Positions 22,851 through 35,004 of a stretch of 64,000 nucleotides of DNA are shown piece by piece. Where the stretch lies: positions 9,444,001 through 9,508,000 of the forward strand of contig JAIVEN010000013.1 in NCBI GenBank assembly GCA_026686845.1, given 5' to 3'. This DNA is from Adenanthera pavonina (taxonomy: Eukaryota > Streptophyta > Magnoliopsida > Fabales > Fabaceae). The number at the start of each line of letters is the position of its first letter. Position 1 is the stretch's first letter. Under the pieces are notes generated by a model. The model had not been told where the DNA came from, ran no database searches, and worked only from the letters and a program-made list of their open reading frames with translations. A program made the translations under genes and the position numbers.

Positions 22851-25276
22851 CTAAAATAAAATCATAAGCTTAACTTTTATTAGAAGTTCCAAAAAGAACG
22901 GCCAACATAAATCCAAAATTTTTAATTATTTTGGACCTTTTGAAGAAAAAGAAAGGCGGTAGACAATGGGTTCAAGAAAAATTTATAAATTTTGGGAAAA
23001 ATTACACTTAATGACATGAAAGTTTTAAGAATTATAAATTGGCTTGGGTTAGGGCATTTTTGTAAATATGAAAAATTATAGTCAAAATCAAGCTCTCAAT
23101 GAGTTAAGTCTAATGGAATATTGTATGAAATTTATTAAGATCAAAATAATATTTATTGGGTAATTAGGATTTAATATTAATATTTTACCTGATAAAAGTT
23201 AGTTTAGACTGCAAGAAGAGGCAGTATTAATTCAAGAAAATTAGTGAGCCTTGATAAAAATATTTTAGGTCAAGATAATAATTTTGGACTAAAAATAATA
23301 ATTGGATGATCTTTTTCCAATTTAATGACAATTTTGGTGAAAATACTCAATCGGTTCAGGTAAGTTTAATCGATAAAAGACATTTTGATCCATTAAAATT
23401 TATGAAACAATTCTTGGCCAAAATTGAGGACAAGTGGCATGGAGGAGACTGCTTGGGATATAGGAGGAATTAACTCAAAAGCTTTTGCAAAAAGAAATGT
23501 AAAAAGTCAAAGATATTACTTGTAAAAGTAATTATTTAATTATATTATTCTACAAGTCACTTAAGTCTTCATTTTCTTCATCCTTCACGCTGCAAACCAT
23601 GGAAAAGAGAGGGAGGAAGTCTTGATTTAGTGGAAGCTAAAGGAAGAAGAGAAAATTACAAGCTTTATCCCAAAACTTCAAGGTATTGTCTTACAACCAT
23701 TTTCTTGTGTCCTCTAGCAATTTTGAGGTATTTTAGTGGCTATTTTTCCTCTATTTTCTTACTAAAATTTTCAACCTAGAGAGAGTAGAGAGAGAAAGTT
23801 GTGCCATGAGGAAATCAATCTATGGAAAGGAATGCATAAGTCATAAGATGCAAGAATATGCTATTAGATTACAAATTAATCGAGTAGTTATTTTTCTACA
23901 ATTTATGATAATTTTATGCCTAATTAGGGTTCAATATAGGAAAGAAGTTTTATGATTTTGACCCCAAAACTGGATTCTTTAGGTCCAAAAGTGGTAGGAA
24001 CAATTATGTTGTACAAAAACAATTCAAAGGAAAACAATTTGGAATTTTAGGGTTAGTAAGCATACCACTTGAAAAAGGTTGTGAAATCAGTGGTTGATGG
24101 CATGATTTTATGATGCTATAGGATCAAAAAGAGTGTTAGAAGATCAAGGAAAAGGTTTGTAAATTTTGGAGACCATTGGAAAGCAAAAAGGTAGCTAACT
24201 CACCTATGTATGCCTATGTATTGTCATTGATGTTGCTTGGTTTGAATGATATGTTTAATATTTGAAATGTTGTCTTGTAATGATTTGGCATTGTTGGTTG
24301 GATTTTTTGAAGGGTAATGTGACCTTGGATATGTCCAAATACAAGGGAAAGTACTGCCCAAATTTTCATAAAATAGTTGTGCCAAAATGATTTGATTGCA
24401 TGTTTGATGTGTTTTTAGATGAATACTTGCAATATATATGATAATATGTGTGCATGATGGTGGTTGCTACTGAGATTCTTTGAATCTCACCCTCTTTCCA
24501 AATGTCTAACAAATTTTAGGGTCAAATTATGGCAAGATTACCTAAGAAAGGAAAGGCAAGGATAAGCAAGTTAATGTTCAAGATAATGATACTTAGGTTG
24601 ATACTATTACATGAGATGTTATGTAAAATCTTATGGGACATGATCATGCTGTGTTTTTATGTTAATACATTTCTCTAGGTTTGTTATGGAGTATCATGTA
24701 AGATAAAGGCAAGTTATGGCTATGTATGTATATATTAGTGTGTATTTTGGAAAGTTGGAAGAATGCAAGAGACCTTTCTAAGCACTGTTGGGAATTTGAA
24801 GTACTTTATAGACCTTGATATGTTCAATGTATGAGTGTTTTATACATTCAAAAACTAGATATGTGTAGCTTTCCATATACATAAAGATCATTCAATTTGG
24901 AGTTGTGTATAATTTATGGTGATTTTTCAAAATTATGGTTAGAATCAGGAATTTTCTAAAATGACCATTGCTACAGTGAAAATTATATGAATTACTATAC
25001 AAATTGGTCAAGTATTTTCCCTGTTCAATATTTTTCCCATGTAGATAATATTTTAATCTATTTTTGGATACTTGAATCACCTCAATATAATTTTTCTTGA
25101 TTTAATTATGAATTTTCAAGATTCGTCTGGTAAAATGAGATTAACCAAAGGAATAGTACCTGAAAATGAAAAAATTTGGTTTAAGTTATTTGTGCAATCA
25201 AGTATCTAATCATGCATTAATGGACTTAAATGTAGTTTAATATATGGAAAAATTGGTCTAAGTGTGAGATGTGACA
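22850..25276 (+). repeat. 5' LTR of the decayed gypsy element
   Basis: Contains AAGCTCTCAATGAGTTAAG (about 23090), an open purine-rich leader near 23600, the hairpin at 24471-24489 and the terminus GTGTGAGATGTGACA at 25276. The same kind of terminus occurs on the minus strand at 39865. The 5' end lacks a clear TGTAAC and appears damaged. Confidence 0.6.
24471..24489 (+). other. LTR hairpin, TGAGATTC stem
   Basis: TGAGATTC-TTT-GAATCTCA forms a perfect 8-bp stem, preceded by GCTAC and followed by CCCTC. Compared with 1400-1419 the innermost pair is changed from T-A to C-G on both sides. Confidence 0.6.
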
Positions 25277-25773
25277 AACGTAGCTACAAGATGTGATGGT
25301 AGGTAATGCTAAAGGATATAAAGAGCAAGTATCTCGCCTATGAGAAAATATCAGTGGTGAAAAGTTTCACTAATGAATGTAAGAGGGCAGTAAAAAATAA
25401 ATAGTTATGAAAAGAATCAATGGGGGAAAAACTAATATTTAAAGGAAGGTAAGTTAGAAAAAAGAAATGAGTAATAGCTAGATGCAAGAAATTAGCCTGA
25501 GCCTAATCATGGTCCTATAGAGGAAAACGTAGGATCCAACAAGATTTTCAAAGATAACAGCCGTATAGTGATGACTAGTTTAAAAGATTACTTGGACTAA
25601 GAAAGTGACCCCATAGTAGTGGTCTCTTCCAGATGTAGTCCTTCTAGAGTAAACAAGTGCACCTCTAAGTGAAAAGATAGATTAGCCAACGAGTTATGAT
25701 AAGTGAGTATGAGCTCATTGTACTATTTGGATTAAGCAGATAACTTTCTCCAACTAAACCAAGGACTCCAAAT
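25277..25773 (+). other. Leader of the decayed gypsy element
   Basis: Untranslated DNA between the 5' LTR and the hAT insertion, purine-rich and full of stops. A primer-binding site could not be recognised. It resumes at 30035 after the hAT element. Confidence 0.45.
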
Positions 25774-26100
25774 CAATGTTTTAAAAATTGGACCGAACAT
25801 TGAACCAGAAATGCCATCGGGTCACGGTTTTCATGGTTCAACCGGTTGGACCGACAGTCGAACCGTTGATGTAATAATTACGTAAAAAAAATTATATTAT
25901 ATATATAATAAAATGTATATAAGAAATAAAATCACATCCTTGAAAATAAAATGTCAACATAATAACACCAAAAGTAAACATTATTAGCTAATAACACCAT
26001 ATGATCACACAATCATAAATGTATATATAATTCAAATGGAATTTTTTATTTCCAAGGATAACTTCATGACTTGTCAAACGCCGGTGGATCTTGATCAAAC

Positions 26101-28676
26101 TAAGCATGAGTTTCTTGAAAAGGATCTCCACCATAACTGTTAACATCTTCTTGGGGAAATGAATCCAAATCAAGCCCTCCAACACCTTTACCCTCGACCT
26201 CATTACCTCTTTCTTGATGTTCTTCACAAAGTAGTAGTACAAACCAAATTAATAGGTAACATAGAATAAAAGTTATAAAAAAAAGTAACATGACTAATAA
26301 CATCCAACCTGCATCTTGAGAAATAACTTTTGGTATTGTTGTCTCATCATAAAGCATGGCTTCTTCTATCTCATCATATTGAAGTAAAGGAGACTCATCA
26401 TCTTCCATAATCCAATACTCAATGTTATCAATGCTTTCATAATCAATAGGATCAAAGGGTCTTTTCTTGTTAACAACTCTAAAACACATGACAATGCCCA
26501 AGTATAAGAATTCATTTAATTAAACTTATGGTAAATACAAATTTAAGTAAAGGCTAAAGCTTAGGATAATATACCTATTCTTCAAACAAAAATTGTAGTG
26601 AACAAATACAAGATCATTTAACCTTTTATGCTCCAACCTATTCCTTTTCTTAGAGTGCATTCTTTCAAATACACTCCAATTCCTTTCACAACCTGATGAA
26701 GAAGAAGTTTGGCTTAAAAGTCTTATAGCCAATTGTTTAATTGTTGGAGCACTGTCCCCAAAATAGTTCCACCATTCATCTGTCACATTAAACATAAAAA
26801 TTAAGATAAATATTAGCAAGTAGGAACCATTACATATTCTAGAAGTTACTTCATAGGAAACATTAATGATAAAACTTTGCCAGGGTGTATTGTTTTTGAA
26901 GATTTAAGAGCTAATCGATGACTGAAGCTTTCAAGTCTATCTTGGTAAATCATGCTTTCTTGCAAGAACTTGGTCTTATTAGAAGTCACTTTCTTCTCTA
27001 AAACATCAAGAAATCCTTCTATAACCTCTGGTTTTTTAGAAAAATTTTGCTTATCATAAAAAAATGCAGGATTTAAGAAATAAGCTGCTGTATAAATCTT
27101 TTGGCAAAGTTGACTATCCCACCTTATCTTGATAATAATTGTATAAGATTGTACAAAGATTTTTGTTCATGAAAGTACTCTTTATAGCTTTCCTTTCCTT
27201 ATACATGCCATCATAGACATAACCAAGTGAAGGCCTCTCATCAACATCAACAATTCTCAACATCCTTATAAGTAGTGCTACAATTTGGACCACAATTTTA
27301 CAATCATTCCAAAATTTGTTATCTAACACAATCACTGTCACATCTTTTGCCTTTTGATCTTTAGAATATCTAGACTCTGTAAATGTCTTGCTAGTGACCA
27401 AGGCCTGTAAATCATGCTTGTGCTCATAAATGCTTTTCAAAGCAATAAAAGTAGTAGTAAACCGTGTTGGCCCTAGGTGGATAATTTCTATCTAACCTTC
27501 TCTTTTGCTTAACCAAGCAAGTGAAAATGCATGATTGTAAACAAATTTTGAGATCATAGATGCACGGGTTGTTAAGCTAGTGACAATGTCCATTTTTCCA
27601 ATGTCTCCTAAAATCAAATTTAAGTAATGTGTAGCACAAGGAGACCAAAAAATAGAAGGAAACTTCTCATTTAATGACCTTCCAGTAGCTTTACAATTAG
27701 ATGCATTATTAGTTACCAAGTGAATAACATTACGTGCACTAGCAAAGTCAACCATGTCTATGAACAAGTTGTTAAGATTTTGGGCATCTTTAACAATGTC
27801 TGAGGCATCAATAGATTTAATGAAAACAATGCCTCTAGGAGAGTAGACAAGAAATTAATCAATTGTCTATTTGCTTGATCTTGCCAACCATTAGCCATGA
27901 TTGTACAACAAGTCTCTTCACAAAAGCTTCTATAATTATCAACCACTAACTTAACTTCATTTTTTATGTCTTGCAATAGTTTGGTTCTTAAGGCATGGTA
28001 AGTTGGCGCTTTATAACCAGGGCCAATAACTGCAATAACATCTATCATAGGTTGAAAGTAAACTAAATTCACAGCATTTATTGGAATACGACAATCATAT
28101 AACCACCTAGAAACACATTTGTCAGCTCTAATCAAAGCTTCTTTGCCTGCTAATGTACTTTTTATTCCTGGCTATGCTGCTGGGGTTGTTCTTGGGGCAA
28201 AGAAGTTGCCTATATCTCCATCTTCCTTTCTTTTTCCAAGTTTAGATGAATTTGGAGTTTGAATATTCAATTCCTGGCTTTCCATTGCTTGAGATTGTAG
28301 AGGAGGAACTTCTTGCATAGTTGGAGCATCCCCTTCATTTGGTTGGATACTAGGGCCATATAGATTGTCCTCTTCCCATTTATCTTGTTTCTTATTTTTC
28401 ATTTCTTCAATCTCTTTAAGATTTTCTTCCAATCGGTAGCAAACATCATGAGGCACCTTTTTACAACTGATTGCATCTCATTTTTTTTCCAGCAAAGTGC
28501 TGTTTCATTCTATGTATTCCCCCACCAGTAAATTCATTTCCACAATACAAACATTTTAAGTGAGGTTTGCCACTGGGGGCTTTGTTTGGTACTTTAACAC
28601 ATTGCTCCCATGTAGGATCTGACTTTGATCTAACAGATTGTGTAGATGTAGTAGTCGATCCTTGTTTAGATGACAT
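26101..28676 (-). pseudogene. hAT transposase (BED finger, DUF659, hAT dimerisation), lightly broken
   Basis: From the ATG at 28676: BED-type finger with CLYCGNEF and an HRMKQH block; a KKVPHDVCYRLEEN linker and charged segment; a DUF659-like core from about 28135 (VDNYRSFCEETCCTIMANGW, SIDASDIVKDAQ, WSPCATHYLNLILGDIG); then, after an intron ending near 26803, the dimerisation domain with SSSGCERNWSVFERMHSKKRNRL. Further introns lie near 26569-26480 and about 26310-26225; the last reads through in frame. Lesions seen: a frameshift in an A-run near 28480, a TAG near 28173, a one-base loss near 27860, and a TAG at 27492-27494. Transposase catalyses cut-and-paste excision; this copy needs help in trans. 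Confidence 0.85.
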
Positions 28677-28699
28677 TTTCTACAATACAAGAGTATCAA

Positions 28700-29825
28700 T
28701 TTCAGCATTAGACAAGATATAGCCAACCAGTTGTAGTTTAATAGGATAGTATATAAATTTTATAAGCATATAAAATTCATATCCTAATTTGATCTAAAAT
28801 TCATATAAACTTTCTACATGTTGATTTTACATAACTAAAATGAACAATTTTGAAATACAAATAGAATAAAAAGATATAGATTATGAATGAGTAGTGTACC
28901 AGACAGTTGACACTTGTGAACATAATAGAGTTAAAGTAATATTTATCAGCGAACACAAAGCATTAAGCATTAAGCTTAGTATTGCAAGAACTTGATTACG
29001 ATACATATATATATTGATGCAAGAACCTTATTAGTCACTAGCATCAATCACATTAATTTTTTTTCACACAAAATTCTTTGCCAGCCAAATATAAATACAT
29101 AAACTCAGAGTAATTTGCTAAAACCCAGTAATAAGAATCAAGGTATGCCCTATTCAAATTATCCCATAACTAAATAATGATGTTTAAAATTTTTTGATAA
29201 AACTCATTAGTTGATACTGTGAGCTAAGAGTGAGAGGCTAAGACACAAAGCTGGGGCTTTTGGGACTGGGGAGTTATAGAGCCCGCACAAGAAGAAGCAA
29301 TTGCTGTGGAGGAAGAAGAAGAAGGGGATGGGAGAACTAAAATTTGCTAAAGAAGAAAGGGACCGAGCTTGCGGAGGCCTGAAAGGAAGGGAAGACAATC
29401 ATGAGTCACATACTCACAGGCTCACAATCACGGCATGAACTCACAAAGCTACAATCACAGAGGGAAGGGAAGACGAAGATAGAGTCATAGAGAGCTATGG
29501 TCACGGAGGAAGGCAGACTAGCAGAGAAGGCCGCAGATCTATGGTGGTGTGACCGTTCGAGTGCTAGGCCGGTCAAGTAGCCACAACCGCGACTGTGAAT
29601 GAAATGAATGCGATGATTGAGGGAAAGACTCTTTGTGAGCATGAGATTGAGGAATGACAAATGCGATTGTGAGGCAATTGGAAGTGTGGAGCCATGGATT
29701 AGTGGAAATGGAAGTGTGACTACGAACTGAATTGAGAAATTAGGGATTTTCAGATTTTGGAGAATTTTTTTACATTTTTTGTCATATAAAATAATAATAT
29801 TTAATTAATTTATCAATAAAAAATA
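28700..29825 (-). other. 5' non-coding part of the hAT element
   Basis: Between the BED exon and the subterminal repeats. On the minus strand 29200-29700 is CT-rich, as in a promoter or untranslated leader. Open frames here lack recognisable domains. Confidence 0.45.
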
Positions 29826-30034
29826 TATGTCTAGAACCATCCGATTCTATTTGACCCATTCTAGGTTCCGACTTAAAGCTAGTTTCCAGTTCAATTGCTG
29901 GTTCAATCCGATCCAATCTAGCTGAACTGCAAAAACTGTTCAAACCATCAAAACAAGCCAGTCAAGTATCCGGGTGGTGGTTCGACCAATCCGACCATCA
30001 GGTCCGGTCTGGATCTGAAAACATTGCTCCAAAT

Positions 30035-33000
30035 CCAAAGGATTGTTAAAGTTAACTATGATGAATGTCATGATAGATTTGGAGTGTATGTTTAAGTTTT
30101 TCTAAGAGTCGTAATAAAAGTGAAGAAATTCCTAAAAGAGCATCATGATCATAGGCTCCTTGTAAGTGAATGGATTAAGCAAGTACTAGATGCCAAACAA
30201 GTTCTTGAGCTTTGGAGCTGCATTAAGGAGTACTCTCAAGGTCAAGTGCTTCATACTCTAGCAGACTATGTCATTGCCTCTACACTTCAGATAGAGGGTT
30301 ATCATGAAAAAGAAGTTGAAGTGATAGAAGTCTCTAATGAGGATTTAGAGAAAGATCTAATAGAGATAACAAATGGCAATGCTAAGTCTGACAATAGTAC
30401 TTAAGCCCCATAAGTCAGTGTCATGACAATAAGCATGGGTTAAGTATAATAGTGTATATGTAACAAGACGCTGACTTAAGGTTAGCAAAGAAAGAGACTA
30501 GGGGTCAAGGCATGATGATGTATCATGACCAGTGATGATATAATGAAAGTAGTAGTTAATGTAATTGAGGAGTTCAAATTGTTATTGATCGCAATTATTA
30601 ATTATAAAATAAGAGTTGCTAAGATGTGAAGAGGTGTTCAGCAAAGGCTGACAGTACAGGCATAGACCTCTCAAATGACTCTAATAGCAATAAATGAATG
30701 TACTCCCAGTCTAGATCACTTACAAGTGATTCTTAATCATCAGGATAAGTAGTAGTGAACTATTGAGTAGCTATAACAGATAGTGAATGCTCAAAGACAA
30801 CAAGGAGAAAGCTAGAGCCCTTAAGGTTCCGCCTATACCACAGTAGCCTCAAGTGAGTAAGTAAGTTCCTACGGGACAAGCTGTATGGCAATTGGTAGAG
30901 AGTAGCATCCACCAATACACTATTGTGCAAGTGCTAGCTTTTATCCTTTGCTGGTAAATTTGACGTGCAAGTTACCAAAAAGTAGACTGTAAGACCTGAA
31001 AAGATTTCCAAGATAATGGGCTACACATTGAAAATGGAAGCCTAGTGGTAAAGGAGCTGACCAATGGTGGAAAAAGATAGAATAAGTTGATCAGGTAAAG
31101 GGCACTTTATTGACTTGGAAAATATTTATAGAATAGTTCTATAAGAAGTATTTTCTCTCATCTTCAAAAGATGAAAGGGAAGTGAAATTGTAATGATTCA
31201 CTAAGATGAGAATGAGTCAGTTATTGAATATCTAGTAAAGTATAATTAACTGGCTCGATACCCCACTTACCTCTATCAGTGTGATGTTGAGTAAGGGTAA
31301 AAGCTGGAAAAGACTTAAAGTAGTAATAAGAGAAGAGTTACTAGATGTAGTTTCAGACTTTTAATTCACTCATCAATGTGAGCATAATCACTGAGAATAG
31401 CCTGAATCACAAGCATACTACACTAGCACCTCTAGCTAATGATAGTAAGAAAACTGCAGAGGTAGGGAAAGTGAGTAAGTAAGGGTAAGTAACCTTAGAA
31501 TAGTAGGGGATTTTAGAAACAAGGTAAAAAGGGTAGAGGAGACATTTGAGTAAGCCAACTCCTATTTTTAAGAATGTGGAAAGGCTTATAGCAGAAGGCT
31601 ATGATTAACAATGAAGAATGTGTGCTTCGAGTATAGAGAGTTGGGATATTATGCCCATGACTACACAATGGAAATGTCCAACTCCAGACTATAAGCATAA
31701 GAAAAAGTCTTTGTGCTAATCTTAGTATGAGACCTGTAAGTCACCTTACCTTACTAAAGGTATAATTTAGGTGCAAGTCCTGTAGCTATGCTAAAAAGTT
31801 GGGTCTATGAGAATGTCTTGATGAGAAACAGGGCTATAATCTCCATTGTTTGTCTAAATATGCACCATAGCATTACAAAGATTAGTATACCTTTCGCTAT
31901 TAATGATGTGAGCATTAGCATAAACCAACTTTTTATAGATAATCTCCTCCCAGAATGTAAGAGCAAGATGATGATTTTGCCTACCCCTGAAAGTGTTTCA
32001 TGTGCTAAGGTTAAGTTAAATGTTATATTGATAGCTCAAGCTGAGAAATGTTTGAAGAGGATGATAAGGATCCAAAAGAGAAAGTTCGATAATGATTCAA
32101 TGCCTCTATAATGAAAGTTAGTAATGTATTTATGATGTTTAAGGCATGAGGAATAAGGTACAAAGTATGAGCCTAAGGTATTTGATTAGTGGCAAGCAGT
32201 TAGGGAACTATGAAATATTGAGATAGTTGATTGTTGAGCTTAGTGTAAAATCTAGCTAAAAGAGAGTTCTTGGCTGAAAGATCTCACAATGAATGAAATC
32301 TTCCATTGTGTAAAAGGGAGGTCGCTCTTGGGAAGAAGCCTAACTAAGCAAAGAGATAAAATCCTCCATCAGATAAAAGTCGTCAAGGCAAAGTAATGGA
32401 AGGTAGCTCCTAGGGTGATGTCCAATTGAGCAAGAATGAGTAATGGTGAGAGGCCGAGGTTAGATCCTAACTGGACTAGCAAGAGACTTTTGAAGGGTAG
32501 AAAATTTTTCCTTAAACTGCTAGACTACTGATTGACCTTGGCTGAATAGCTAAGAAAAATTATATATGAGAACAGAAAAAGCAGTAATATTGAGAGCAAA
32601 GAGTGAATAACCATTGCCTTAATATTATTTAGACCCCAACTCACAAAGAACCAAACGATCTTAAAGGCTATAATAAGATGAACAGAGTACAAGGTTCAGA
32701 GGTATGTTTATGCGTAAAAGGCACAATGGTAAGACGAATCTCTAAACTAGCCAAGCCTAGAGTAAAAAAAGTAGTATAAGTTAAGGATTGAATGCCCTAG
32801 AGTTAAAAGCAGTAAGTTATCCAGAGGTCACACAGATGAGTTATGACTTAAAAGGAAATCCATTGCCGCATTCTCTAAGTCCAAGAATGGCAAGAGTACA
32901 GCAAAATCCTTCAACACTTTATAGTTAAGTGTGCACAGGTGAGGGAAATTTTATAATGAGTAACCTACTGGGAAGTATAAAAATGATATAAAAGATAAGA

Positions 33001-34212
33001 AAGATGTGCCAACAGTTAAATGTGGGCACATAGAATTTATTATAGTCTTACTAAAAGCACCTGTTAGGCTAAAAGTAGTTTATTATGATCTCTGATGATA
33101 TGCTAAAAGTACTCTGAATCTTTAGAGGAGCATGAAAGATAACTAAGAATTTTTATGAGTAAAAGCAAAAACTTGCTGAAATTAGTAGATTGGAGCTGGG
33201 CTCTAGAAAAATATGATTAGTAGGTTACAAAATCTCACATATGGGTCACAGTAGATCCTAGTAAAGCAAGTAAAGTTATGAAACGGGAGAGATTAAACAT
33301 TGTAATAGAGATGAGAGGTCTCTGAGTTTAACAAGATGTTATGAAAATATTTTCTTAAGTTGTCTTACCGTTTAGTTAGAAGAGAAAGCTTTTGTGAAAA
33401 ATGGATTATGAAATAAGTTTTAATAAGCTAAAGAGGCAAAACCTCCTCCTTTAAGATGATTAATCCTAATCTAATGATGACCCTGGGGATCTATAATAAT
33501 TAAAGTAAGAATGGATTAGGGTACGAGTAATGTAACAAGGTTGAGTGGCAGGTAATAGCCAAAGTTTTATATAATAATTTATACAAAAAGCATGTTCTCA
33601 CTTATAGCAGTGAAAAGTAATACTCTCAAGAAATGGAGTTACTAAGAGTGGTTATAGCTAGTATAAGTTACTATATCTATGGTATTACCATAAAAATGTT
33701 TGAGGTCACAATAGTCTCTAGTGATTATGAGATAAAAGAAGAGTTAGAATTGAGGTAAAGAAAAGAAGTGAAAAGCAAAGATGAGATGACTTGTAAGTGT
33801 CATCTAGGCAAAGTTGATGTGATAAGCTTATGTCTAAGTGTAGATAGCCTAATATTATGAAAGAAGAGAAAAGAATGATGTCAAGTTCCAATGAAAGGAG
33901 TATAGTATGAACAAGATAAGAGAAAGTTATGGAAGTAAGAATGAGGATGTTATGAATAGAAATTTCAGATACCCCTAAAGTAAAGATAGTTTATGATGGA
34001 CTCACAATTCCCAGTTTAAAGAATATGAATCAAACTTTTAAAATGCTATAAATGAGTAAAAGATATCAGAGTGAAATATTGACTAATAACTCAAACAAGT
34101 AAGAAGTAAAAGTATTTCCATGATAAAAATGGTCTGGAAAATTGGGAAATAAAGAGAAAAGAAATAAGAGATACCAGTATGTACGTAAATTTTGGAGAAC
34201 TAAATTTATTAT
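30035..34212 (+). pseudogene. Decayed Ty3/gypsy gag-pol, heavy G-to-A/C-to-T damage
   Basis: An open segment at 30120-30404 (LVSEWIKQVLDAKQVLELW) lies at the gag side but is not itself recognised. At about 31070-31260 gag blocks survive in fragments (ADQWWKKIE, YLARYPTYLYQ-like text). A zinc knuckle at 31621-31670 reads CFEYRELGYYAHDY, with C-to-Y and H-to-Y changes. RT: GHIEF..APVRLK near 33025, a DD pair at 33094-33099, VTVDPSKASKVM at 33247-33282. RNase H: TQEMELLRVVIASISYYIYG near 33625-33685 and a KVDVIS relic of VADALS near 33823. Integrase core relic near 33985. Stops are far denser than in the 4-8 kb element. Confidence 0.7.
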
Positions 34213-34225
34213 AAGAGAGGGGCAT
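34213..34225 (+). other. Polypurine tract of the decayed gypsy element
   Basis: AAGAGAGGGGCAT immediately precedes the LTR start TGTACCATCC at 34226. This is the expected plus-strand primer position and identifies 34226 as the start of a 3' LTR. Confidence 0.65.
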
Positions 34226-35004
34226 TGTACCATCCCTAAAAGGCTAGAAATTTAAAAATGGATGAAGAATTCTTGAAAACGGACATATACTATTTTGGGT
34301 GAAACTGAGTAAAAAGGTCATTTTTTCTGGTTAGATAAAAATGAGATAATGACAATTTTTCCCTTAAAGAAAAAAAAGTGGAAAAAAGAAAAGTCCCTAA
34401 AGGTGGCAAGAAATCAAATATTTTAGGAAAAATTACAGTTAATAACCCAAAAGAAATAAAATTATAATTTGACCCTGGGTCAAGGGTAATTTTGAAAATA
34501 TGCAATATTACTGTCAAAACAAAGCTCTCAATGAGATGAGTCCAATGATATATGACATTGAGGGTTAATATTTATGGATAAAGAAATAATTAGTGCCGAA
34601 GGATAAAAAGTAACTTTTTACCGATAAAGCTGCTTTTTGATATGTAAAAACTAAAAAGGTAAAAAGAAAAGCCATTAGACAGTGCAAAAGGACATTTTCA
34701 GAGATAGGATCATAAAGTAATTCTAGATACAAGTTTACTTTAATCCTATACTCATAAAGTGATTTTGTACTGCAAAAGATAACTTTACCGGTCTAGGTAT
34801 AAAGTAACTGACACAGGGTATTATTGGACTAAAAAAATTATACAGTATTCTAGAGATATTATTCCCTTGAAGTGGTGACACATGGTAGCCCATGTGCTGA
34901 AAATGAAGCCTTAATTTTTAAGCAAACTTAAAGGTTAAGTTTTGGTTAATATTAATACCGTTGATTAGCAAAAAGTAACTACAATTGGTTGCCTATAAAT
35001 ACTC

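Larger units (their letters stand above)
25774..30026 (-). mobile_element. Complete hAT DNA transposon, 4253 bp, 8-bp target duplication
   Basis: The 8-bp duplication CTCCAAAT flanks it (25766-25773 and 30027-30034), diagnostic of hAT. Both ends begin CAATGTTTT reading inward, followed by imperfect terminal repeats with GGACCG motifs. The subterminal 150 bp on each side is rich in GGTTCGAACC/AACCGGTT-like palindromic motifs, likely transposase-binding sites. It carries a minus-strand BED/DUF659/hAT-dimerisation transposase gene with few lesions. It is inserted in the leader of the decayed gypsy element and is therefore younger than that element. Confidence 0.92.

Noticed and set aside
30120..30404. 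94-codon ORF as an independent host gene
   Set aside because: It lies between the leader and gag remnants of the decayed gypsy element, on the same strand, with no recognised domain; treated as part of that element.
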